Shown here piece after piece: positions 18,011 to 25,403 of a stretch of DNA of 64,000 bases; position 1 is the stretch's first letter; every line of letters starts with the position of its first letter. Position numbers and translations under genes: made by a program. A model generated the notes under the pieces. That model saw only the letters and a list, made by a program, of their open reading frames with translations. It was not told the DNA's origin and did not search any database. Source of the stretch: Acidobacteriota bacterium (lineage in GTDB: Bacteria > Acidobacteriota > Blastocatellia > Chloracidobacteriales > JADJPF01); the NCBI GenBank assembly GCA_016213785.1, contig JACQZQ010000121.1, forward strand, positions 62,001 to 126,000, given 5' to 3'.

Positions 18011-19012
18011 TTATTTCTCCATTGCGTTAGTAACTTTTATTTTTCCAGCAATAATTTCAGCTTTAGCTTGTTTAACTTTTTCGATTAAATCAGGTGGTAT
18101 TAAAGCACGATTATTATCATCTATAGCAAAGTCTACACCTTCATTTTCAAGTCCATAAACATGAATTCCGCTCTTAAAACGTTTCTCAACTATATCTTGA
18201 ATTATGCTATAAACTGCAACATCTACACGTTTTAGCATACTTGTAAGTACATAACCAGGTTTAATAGCATTTTGATTAGAGTCTACGCCTATAGCAAGCT
18301 TTTTTGTTTCTTCAGCAGCATCAAAAACCCCCATTCCAGAATTACCTGCTGCATGAAAAACAACATCACACCCATTATCATATTGGTTTTTTGCTAATTC
18401 TTTACCTTTAGAAGGGTTATTCCAAGCGCTATCTGTAATACCTACATAATTTTCCATTATCTGAATATTAGGGTTAACATACTTAGCACCTTCTTCATAT
18501 CCTTTAGCAAACTTATGAATTAAAGGAATATCCATTCCACCAACAAAACCTAGTTTACCACTAGTACTTTTGCTAGCAGCAATCATTCCTACCAAAAAAG
18601 ATCCTTCATGTTCCTTAAAAAGCAGAGGTGAGACATTAGGTAGTAGGACAAAACCATCAATTATTGCAAAATTAACATTAGGGTAATCTTTAGCAACTTG
18701 TTCAATAACTGGAGATTGTGCAAAGCCTACACCAATAACTAAATCATATTTTAGCTCAGCAAAAGCACGTAAAGATGGCTCTAGAGAAGTAGGATCACCT
18801 GGCTCAGCATCTCTAAGTTTAATTCCCATTTGATCACGAGCACGTTTTACACCTTCCCAAGCAGCAGCATTAAATGAGCGGTCATCCTTACCACCTATAT
18901 CATAAACTATTCCTACACGTATTTTTCCAGGTTCTTCATCTCTAGAAAAAACTCCTGTACAGCCAGTAAAAACTATAATGGCTAAAATAGAAATTAAAAT
19001 TAATCGTCTCAT
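18011..19012 (-). CDS. BMP-family lipoprotein, nucleoside-binding type
   Basis: A 333-residue lipoprotein of the basic membrane protein (PnrA/BmpA/Med) family, which binds purine nucleosides for ABC import or acts as a sensor. The signal ends in a lipobox, VFTGC. The mature part starts with the family motif VGIVYDIGGKDDRSFNAAAWEG and has the ligand-region DVVFHAAGNSGMG. ATG at 19012 with AAAGG just upstream is preferred. A start at 19042 would overlap the preceding gene. No ABC transporter subunits are adjacent. Confidence 0.85.
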   Translation of the reverse strand: MRRLILISILAIIVFTGCTGVFSRDEEPGKIRVGIVYDIGGKDDRSFNAAAWEGVKRARDQMGIKLRDAEPGDPTSLEPSLRAFAELKYDLVIGVGFAQSPVIEQVAKDYPNVNFAIIDGFVLLPNVSPLLFKEHEGSFLVGMIAASKSTSGKLGFVGGMDIPLIHKFAKGYEEGAKYVNPNIQIMENYVGITDSAWNNPSKGKELAKNQYDNGCDVVFHAAGNSGMGVFDAAEETKKLAIGVDSNQNAIKPGYVLTSMLKRVDVAVYSIIQDIVEKRFKSGIHVYGLENEGVDFAIDDNNRALIPPDLIEKVKQAKAEIIAGKIKVTNAMEK

Positions 19013-19028
19013 ATTTACCTTTTTGACT

Positions 19029-19961
19029 TTAGGAAACATCAATAGAAATATTTGTTGCTTGAAATTTTTCTTTATCTTTTTTTAACCAGACTACTATAGT
19101 GTAAACACCTTTACGGTCTTTAGGGAAAGCAATTTGGCAATAAAATTTTCCATTAGATTTTTTATATTCTATTTCGCCTTTAGAACCATCTGAATAAAAA
19201 ATATCTCCATAAACAATAGGTCTTAGTATTGTTTCAGTTTCAGGTAAAGAGTAGCTTCCACGATTATTAAGCTCTTCTCTAGTAAGTGTTTGTGGACTTG
19301 GTTCATAAAATATACTAATACCAGCAAGTTCATATTCTTTAGGATTAAGTATATTGCCAGCCATATCAATTAAACTACCTGCTTTAGCTTGAGAGGAAAG
19401 AGGCATAATTTCTACATAACGGCAAATAAACTCTTGGGCTAATTTTACTCTACCTTCATCAAAAGCAATCCCAATCCCTACATGTGTATTATAAGGATAA
19501 ATAATAGCTTGGCGATGACCATCATTAGGTGGAGTTTCATTAAACATTCTTAGGTGCATTTCTTTTAATATATTTGTTAGTCTTTCAACAGTATCATAAT
19601 AGCTTCCGCCTTGAGAAAAAGAGAGGTTTTCTATTATGGCATCTTTTCCACCAGCACGAGAATAGCGCATATAGGGTTTTAAGCCTTCTCGATTCCAATG
19701 GCTAAAATAATTTTCTTCTAGCATTTCTTTGCAATGAAGCTCGCCTACTTTGCTAGCAAGCACGTCTAAAGCAACAGGTTTAAGCCCCAAACTACTACGG
19801 CTTTCATTTATTAAGACTACTAAATTTTGTTTTATTTGTCTTAAATCATCAGAAGTAATTTTATTTTCAGACAGTTTTGCATTTACTTTTAGGTTTGTTA
19901 AAGAGTTTAAAAGTAAAAGAATAGCTAACCAAATAATATTCAGAAACTCTCGTTTTAGCAT
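19029..19961 (-). CDS. exported CAP-domain (SCP/PR-1-like) protein
   Basis: A 310-residue protein with an N-terminal signal or anchor (about 8-26). The CAP domain at about 45-180 contains LINESRSSLGLKPV, HCKEMLEENYFSHWN, ENLSFSQGG and GHRQAIIYPYNTHVGIG. These carry the usual His/Glu cavity residues. A C-terminal beta-rich domain of about 110 residues follows. Bacterial CAP proteins are extracytoplasmic and mostly of unknown function, with some linked to the cell envelope. It is the first gene of a likely three-gene unit with the BMP lipoprotein and pullulanase. Confidence 0.82.
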   Translation of the reverse strand: MLKREFLNIIWLAILLLLNSLTNLKVNAKLSENKITSDDLRQIKQNLVVLINESRSSLGLKPVALDVLASKVGELHCKEMLEENYFSHWNREGLKPYMRYSRAGGKDAIIENLSFSQGGSYYDTVERLTNILKEMHLRMFNETPPNDGHRQAIIYPYNTHVGIGIAFDEGRVKLAQEFICRYVEIMPLSSQAKAGSLIDMAGNILNPKEYELAGISIFYEPSPQTLTREELNNRGSYSLPETETILRPIVYGDIFYSDGSKGEIEYKKSNGKFYCQIAFPKDRKGVYTIVVWLKKDKEKFQATNISIDVS

Positions 19962-20012
19962 AAATCAAACTAAATAAGAAACAAGATTTTTTAGGATTTT
20001 GAGTATAAAATT

Positions 20013-20393
20013 TTAAGCTTCTCTAAATTTAGCTAAAGAGTGTCCTAATACGCCTATGGCTGTTATTATAACTCCAAAACGCCTAAGTGAATCTTCACCG
20101 TGAATAGCTTGATAGAAAAAGCCTAGGATTAAAAGAACTGAAGCCAAAGTAATAAGACCAAAGCCTATACATTGCAAAACATATCTTTTTTTATCTTCAC
20201 TGATAGCTAGAAATGTTCCTAGTAATAAATGGCATAATCCATTAAATAGAATATATATATGTGTAGTACGAAAAGATGCTCTAATGATTTGATCATTATG
20301 ATAGATATCAGGAAAATACATACGCATATATATACCAGAAATTAGAAAAGTAACTAATACAAGTAAAGCTAAAAAAAAATGTGCTTTTTTCAT
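20013..20393 (-). CDS. small membrane protein, four helices
   Basis: 126 residues with four predicted transmembrane helices (about 5-23, 43-63, 72-96 and 102-120). The family is not recognised. It starts 22 bases after the stop of the zinc-ribbon/TPR gene and is likely co-transcribed with it. No catalytic or ligand motif is apparent. Confidence 0.65.
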   Translation of the reverse strand: MKKAHFFLALLVLVTFLISGIYMRMYFPDIYHNDQIIRASFRTTHIYILFNGLCHLLLGTFLAISEDKKRYVLQCIGFGLITLASVLLILGFFYQAIHGEDSLRRFGVIITAIGVLGHSLAKFREA

Positions 20394-20415
20394 AATTTTA
20401 TGAGTCTAAAGTTAA

Positions 20416-21747
20416 TTATTTTATATAGCTAAACTCAAAAGTTGTAGCGTTTTCTGTCTGTTTTTCATTAACATTTAAGTTTATTTTTTCAAAAGCACGG
20501 TATAAATTAGCTCTTAATGCATTAGCTTCAAGGTTTTTAGCATCTGCTTTTTCAACCTCATCTAGATAAAAAAGCGCTTTTTTAGCAGAATTCTCTAGTT
20601 TTAGGCTATCTTCTATAGCCCAGGTATTTATTGGGCGATAGGAGCGATCTATTCTTTCTTTAATAAGATAAGGCAGCATTAGATCTGAAACATCATTTCC
20701 ATAAGCTGTAGCAAGTTTTATATAGCTATCAGCTTGATTTTTTGGTGTTTGACCTTCAATACGTGCTCTAGCTAAGAGCCATTGTTCATATTCTTCACGA
20801 TTATTAGTAGTTTTATAAATTGTGGCTAGGTCTAGATATACACTATCTTTTTTATCTAGATCTTTTGTATTTGCTAATATTTTGCGAAATTCTCTAACAG
20901 CACGCGTTAGAGCAACATTATTTTTTTCTTTATCTGCATTTGAATCATTAACATATTGTTTCCAAATAGAACGAGCATAATAGATATGTACATCTATATC
21001 ATTAGGGTTAGTTTCTAGCGCTTTAGCAAAAAAGGCTTCGGCTTCAACATAACGCCCTACATTAAATTCTCTTTGACCCCTTGTATAGTTATCCCAAAAT
21101 AGAGGTAGCATCATTGCTCCACTATAAGCAACTACAGCACCTAAACTAGCAATAACTAGAAAAGCACCTAAGCTTTTAGCTAAAGAGATTCTTAAATCTC
21201 TAAAACCATCAATAATTCTATTATCAGGAAACTCTTTAAAATAAGAAAGCCTAATCCAACAACGTAGACTTAACCATAAAGTACGTACAAATAGGACAAA
21301 TGAGCCTATAGCAGTTAAAGGAGTTAAAATAAGTAGAGGAAAAAACCAAAAATGAAATTTTAGATATTCTAAACTTAAACCTGAGGCACTTTTACAGGTG
21401 TTAAGTCTATCAAAAGTTTCGGTTAAAAACTTTTCATTTTGAACATCTTGTGCTGATTCATCAAATCTTAAATAAGTGCCACAATGACGACAGCTAGTAT
21501 CTCTACTCATAATAAATTGATTACAGCTACGACAACGAATAGCCGTATTTGAACTAAGCCGACGAGCTAAAAATTCTGGTAATGGCGCAGCATTTAGTTT
21601 TTCTTCTTTGCTACTTGCAACTAAAGCAATATGCTGACAACGGCCACAAAATTGTGTCTCTGGATCAAACATATCAGATTGATGGCAAACATCACATCTT
21701 TCTTGAAGATTAACTACATTCTTAATCTTAATTCCATTATCAGACAT
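20416..21747 (-). CDS. zinc-ribbon membrane protein with TPR repeats
   Basis: A 443-residue protein. Two zinc-binding modules open it: CDVCHQSDMFDPETQFCGRC (18-37) and CRSCNQFIMSRDTSCRHCG (about 72-90). Two hydrophobic helices follow (about 130-155 and 190-215). The second half has TPR-type helices, for example NVGRYVEAEAFFAKALETNP. The arrangement resembles bacterial zinc-ribbon stress or envelope proteins with cytoplasmic N-termini. The first zinc module is shared with the protein at 37758, so the two are paralogous at the N-terminus. Confidence 0.7.
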   Translation of the reverse strand: MSDNGIKIKNVVNLQERCDVCHQSDMFDPETQFCGRCQHIALVASSKEEKLNAAPLPEFLARRLSSNTAIRCRSCNQFIMSRDTSCRHCGTYLRFDESAQDVQNEKFLTETFDRLNTCKSASGLSLEYLKFHFWFFPLLILTPLTAIGSFVLFVRTLWLSLRCWIRLSYFKEFPDNRIIDGFRDLRISLAKSLGAFLVIASLGAVVAYSGAMMLPLFWDNYTRGQREFNVGRYVEAEAFFAKALETNPNDIDVHIYYARSIWKQYVNDSNADKEKNNVALTRAVREFRKILANTKDLDKKDSVYLDLATIYKTTNNREEYEQWLLARARIEGQTPKNQADSYIKLATAYGNDVSDLMLPYLIKERIDRSYRPINTWAIEDSLKLENSAKKALFYLDEVEKADAKNLEANALRANLYRAFEKINLNVNEKQTENATTFEFSYIK

Positions 21748-22009
21748 TTCTACCTCCTATTTACTTACCCATAAATTTATAGTAAGTAAAATGGCTAAAA
21801 ATAAATAAGTTGTCTTAAGTAAGGTCAAATCTGAGTTTTATTTGTAAATAAAAGGATACAACAATTTATGTAAAGAGAGCAATTACTTAGAATAGGGCAA
21901 TTTTTGATTTAATTTCAGGTTATTAGCAAAAATATCTTATATAAGAAAATTAATATGTTAAAATGCTTAGCAATTTAGCACATTAAATTAAGGTTTTTAG
22001 TCAAAAGCT

Positions 22010-22360
22010 ATGATTAATGAAGATCTTAAAAAAAATTTAGAATTTATTGTCGAGCAACAAGCCTTGTTAGCCTCTAGAATAGAACAGCTTACAGAAAATG
22101 TATTTGCACTTAAAGACATAGCTGTAGCTAATGCTAATTCCCTAGAACGCTTAACTAGCTTGCTAGAGAGAATGGTAAACATACAAGAAAAAACTGATAA
22201 CAATGTTGGATTTTTATCTAAATTTCAAGAAAGAACTAATAATCAGGTAATTGAAATTGTTCATGCTCATGCTCAAACAGAAGAAAAATTAAATATTTTT
22301 ATCAGTATGTTTGAAAAGTATATTAGCCAAATACAAGATTCTAGTACTTCAACCCAATAG
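22010..22360 (+). CDS. small coiled-coil protein
   Basis: A 116-residue, almost entirely helical protein with heptad-like spacing (QQALLASRIEQLTENVFALK, then LERLTSLLERMVNIQEKTDN). No signal peptide or membrane segment. It may oligomerise or act as an adaptor. The family is not recognised. It is followed 37 bases later by the creatininase gene on the same strand. Confidence 0.6.
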   Translation: MINEDLKKNLEFIVEQQALLASRIEQLTENVFALKDIAVANANSLERLTSLLERMVNIQEKTDNNVGFLSKFQERTNNQVIEIVHAHAQTEEKLNIFISMFEKYISQIQDSSTSTQ

Positions 22361-22397
22361 GTTTAACCCTAAACTCATTATAAACAACCTAAGCAAT

Positions 22398-23168
22398 ATG
22401 ACTAGATATGCTTTTCAAAATAAGACTTGGAAAGAAATTAGCGAATATATAAAAAAAGATACTATTTTGCTTCTTCCTGTAGGTTCAACTGAGGCTCACG
22501 GGCCTCATCTTCCTCTTGCAACAGATTCTATTATTTCTCAAGAAATGTCATATCGTGCAGCTATAAAGCTAGAAAACCTAGGTTATAAAGCTTTAGTCCT
22601 ACCAACTATTTCTTATAGCGTGACAGATTTTAGTATAGACTTTCCTGGGTCGATTTCTTTAAGTAAAGAAACAGCTATTTTAGTGCTTATAGATATATTT
22701 AGATCATTAATTAAGCAAGGGTTTCGCTATATTGCTGTAGCAAATAGTCATCTTGAGCCTGAGCATATTGAATCTATAGTTAAAGCCTGCCAACAAATTC
22801 AAGAAGAGACTAAGATAAAAATTTCATTTCCTGATAAGTGCCGCAAACGCTGGGCAAGCCGTTTAACAGAAGAGTTTCGTTCAGGAGCATGTCATGCTGG
22901 TTCTTATGAAAGTTCTTTAGTAATGGCTGTAAACCCTGAACTAGTAAAAGAAGATATAAGAAAAAACCTTCCTTCTAATAATATAAGCCTTTCAAATGCT
23001 ATACGATTAGGAATTACTACTTTTAAGGCTGCTGGAGGAGAACAAGCCTATTTTGGTTTTCCTAGCCAAGCATCAACAGAAGAAGGAGAAAATACTTATA
23101 ATCTTCTAGCTAATATGCTAGTAGAATCTATAGAAGAAACCTTTCCCGCAATTAAAAAAATTGTATGA
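22398..23168 (+). CDS. creatininase family amidohydrolase
   Basis: A 256-residue metal-dependent hydrolase. The metal-binding motif GSTEAHGPHLPLATD (Glu32, His34, Asp43) and the segments VANSHLEPEH and CHAGSYESS fit the creatininase/FAPy-deformylase family, which opens cyclic or formyl amides. I start at ATG 22398. A longer frame from 22311 overlaps the coiled-coil gene and adds a tail not typical of the family. Its stop overlaps the next start (ATGA). The substrate is unknown. Confidence 0.82.
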   Translation: MTRYAFQNKTWKEISEYIKKDTILLLPVGSTEAHGPHLPLATDSIISQEMSYRAAIKLENLGYKALVLPTISYSVTDFSIDFPGSISLSKETAILVLIDIFRSLIKQGFRYIAVANSHLEPEHIESIVKACQQIQEETKIKISFPDKCRKRWASRLTEEFRSGACHAGSYESSLVMAVNPELVKEDIRKNLPSNNISLSNAIRLGITTFKAAGGEQAYFGFPSQASTEEGENTYNLLANMLVESIEETFPAIKKIV

Positions 23169-23872
23169 GTAGTCAAAAAAAAAGTAGCGAAATTATAACC
23201 TCACACTCAATTTTAACCGGACTTACTCCTATTATTCCTATTCCTTTTGCTGATGATTTAGCAAAATCTTATTTCCAAGAAAGACTAGTAAGAAAATTAG
23301 CAGAAAGCTATGGGCAAAGCTTAAGTAATGAAGATTTAAAAATCTTAGCTAGAGAAGAGAAAAAAGGCTGTTTACCAGGTTGTTTAACTACAATTTTATT
23401 TTATCCTATTAAAAAGTTATTTCGTAAAATCTTCTTTTTTCTTGAGTGGAAACGTGCAATTGACACTGTTAGCCGCTCTTACCATAGAGGCTATTTACTA
23501 GAATATTCTTTAGAAGAGAAAATGCTTAAACCTAAAGGTTTATATAGTGCTGATGAAATTAAAAATGCTATTGAAGCAACTTGTCTAGAAGTAGGAACTA
23601 ATCCAATAGAAAAAGCAGTTAAAGCCACTTTTGATCGCTCTAAGGAAGCAGTTAAAGATGTAGCTGAAACTTTATTAAAAAGTATTTCACAAATTAGAGG
23701 AAACCCTAGCGATGAAGATCTTCAAAAAGCTGTGCAAAATGCAGAATCAGCTGAGACTCGCACAGGTGTAAATGCCCAGTTAGAACAAGCTCTAGTAACT
23801 ATCTCACCTGATTATTTTCAACACTTAAAAGAAAGATTTTTATTTTACTTAAAAAATCCTAAGACAAACTAA
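23165..23872 (+). CDS. conserved hypothetical protein coupled to the creatininase gene
   Basis: 235 residues, translationally coupled through an ATGA overlap. An amphipathic or weakly hydrophobic segment (about 17-32, LTGLTPIIPIPFADDL) resembles the opening of proteins that associate with membranes. Basic and aromatic helices follow (KKLFRKIFFFLEWKRAIDTV, about 85-105). No named domain is recognised. A symmetric terminator directly follows. Confidence 0.55.
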   Translation: MSSQKKSSEIITSHSILTGLTPIIPIPFADDLAKSYFQERLVRKLAESYGQSLSNEDLKILAREEKKGCLPGCLTTILFYPIKKLFRKIFFFLEWKRAIDTVSRSYHRGYLLEYSLEEKMLKPKGLYSADEIKNAIEATCLEVGTNPIEKAVKATFDRSKEAVKDVAETLLKSISQIRGNPSDEDLQKAVQNAESAETRTGVNAQLEQALVTISPDYFQHLKERFLFYLKNPKTN

Positions 23873-23899
23873 AAAGTCTAGAAAAATTTTCTAGACTTT
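23873..23899. terminator. bidirectional terminator hairpin
   Basis: AAAGTCTAGAAAA and its complement are separated by a single base, between convergent genes. The internal A/T runs supply the U-tract on both strands. Confidence 0.75.
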
Positions 23900-23943
23900 C
23901 TAAGACTAACAATTAAACGATTTTGATTAAACTTAGTAAATTC

Positions 23944-24750
23944 TTATCTTCCTGGATAACTTTGATTCATCATATCAGTATAAGCAAGTATGGGTTTAGG
24001 AATAAAAGGAGCTACTTGAGGAAATTCGTCTAAGACTCTTGTTTCATAAACAGCTTCATTAAGTACTTTATCTTGTTTAACTGTAGAGTTTTCTATAGAA
24101 GCTCCAATAATTAGTTTTTGACTATAAACATAGCCAAAGAGTCCAACACTCAATGCAGCGCTATCACCAACGTGTTTTCTATATTGAAATATGCCTGATG
24201 ATACTAATACACCTGCTAAATTTCCTAAGTCTGTTTCTTCTCTACAAAATATATTTTTGGCATTTTCATGAATACCAAAGAAAACCATAGTTGTTTCACT
24301 ATCAGAGAATTGATCATTAATATCTCTAGGCTCAGTTTGGTCTTTTATATAACCATCTTTTATGGTAATAAAAATAGGTGCGCTCCATTGTCTAGTTTTT
24401 GGGTCTCTTGCAATAGCAATCCCTCTACCAGCTTCATCCCCAGACTTATCTCCAAATTGCTTATAGGAAGATACCACTATAATAATTCTTGCATTATTAT
24501 ACATATATCTAGGAATAGGATGAATTCCTGCACTAATTTCTTTTATAAGAGAAACTGCACCTGTAACCCTGCTAGTAGCTTTATTTATTAATTGTTGGCG
24601 TTTTTCTTGAATAGGTTTAGATGGCGGCTCTGCGGTTATATTTAAGTTATTTACTAAAATAGTTTTTTGTTTATTTTCAGCTAAAGAGCTAAGGGTAAGA
24701 AAAGTTGTAATTAATAATAAAGAAATGGCTATGACAGAAAATTTTCTCAT
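23944..24750 (-). CDS. exported SYLF (Ysc84) domain protein
   Basis: A 268-residue protein with a signal peptide (about 1-24). The rest matches the SYLF/Ysc84 lipid-binding fold: an N-terminal helix (INKATSRVTGAVSLIKEI), Gly-rich turns GRGIAIARDPKTRQWSAP and the motif ETDLGNLAGVLVSSG. SYLF domains bind phosphoinositides in eukaryotes. In bacteria they are periplasmic or surface proteins of unknown role. It is 31 bases downstream of the SRPBCC gene on the same strand. Confidence 0.75.
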   Translation of the reverse strand: MRKFSVIAISLLLITTFLTLSSLAENKQKTILVNNLNITAEPPSKPIQEKRQQLINKATSRVTGAVSLIKEISAGIHPIPRYMYNNARIIIVVSSYKQFGDKSGDEAGRGIAIARDPKTRQWSAPIFITIKDGYIKDQTEPRDINDQFSDSETTMVFFGIHENAKNIFCREETDLGNLAGVLVSSGIFQYRKHVGDSAALSVGLFGYVYSQKLIIGASIENSTVKQDKVLNEAVYETRVLDEFPQVAPFIPKPILAYTDMMNQSYPGR

Positions 24751-24781
24751 AACTTACTCCACAAAATTAAATATTTTTTAT

Positions 24782-25234
24782 CTAAAATTTTTCTGATAAA
24801 ACTTGATGACGAAAATCAAAAATTTGTTTTAACTGATTACGAATAAAGGCTTTATGAACAATATCTCCTAAAATACCTAATGGCAAGCTATAATGAACAA
24901 TATCTCGAACTTCTATTGCGTTTGAAATTTCTTTAAAAATATGTTGGTGTCGCCAAAAACTGTAAGGGCCTAATTTTTGTTCATCAACAAAAAAATAAGG
25001 CTCTTTAACATCTAAAATTTCTGTTACCCAACTCATAGTAATACCTAAGAAAGGTTTTACATTATAAGAAATAAAAAGACCTGAATAGATTTTTTCTGGT
25101 ACGTTGGAAGTAACTTTAAGTTCTAGCCAAGCAGGAGTTATTTCTTTTAGGTTTGATGGATTAGAAAAAAATTCCCATCCTTGAGCTAGACTAATTGGCA
25201 ATTCTTGAGTACGTTCTAGAGAATAAATCTTCAT
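24782..25234 (-). CDS. SRPBCC (START-like) family protein
   Basis: A 150-residue ligand-cavity protein related to the polyketide cyclase/CoxG group. It has an N-terminal strand-helix unit (LERTQELPISLAQGWEFFSN), the central beta strands, and a C-terminal long helix (FIRNQLKQIFDFRHQVL). ATG 25234 is used. A TTG at 25279 would only add a hydrophobic tail that looks like untranslated sequence. A role in binding a small hydrophobic ligand is inferred from the fold. Confidence 0.75.
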   Translation of the reverse strand: MKIYSLERTQELPISLAQGWEFFSNPSNLKEITPAWLELKVTSNVPEKIYSGLFISYNVKPFLGITMSWVTEILDVKEPYFFVDEQKLGPYSFWRHQHIFKEISNAIEVRDIVHYSLPLGILGDIVHKAFIRNQLKQIFDFRHQVLSEKF

Positions 25235-25403
25235 AAATGAAAAGATAGCTGATCTACTAAAACTTGACAAGCAAGCCAAAGCTATCTGTTGATAAGCGTT
25301 TATCCTCTGATTATCTAGACATAAAAAATTAGATGCTTTACAATCGGGCTATCTATTAGAAAATATTAAAACTGTCCTTCTAAGAGTCTTAAAATTTTAA
25401 GCC

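Noticed and set aside
24268-24591. Plus-strand frame of 107 residues
   Set aside because: It is antisense to the SYLF gene, and its His/Asn/Ser/Ile-rich composition is typical of shadow frames.
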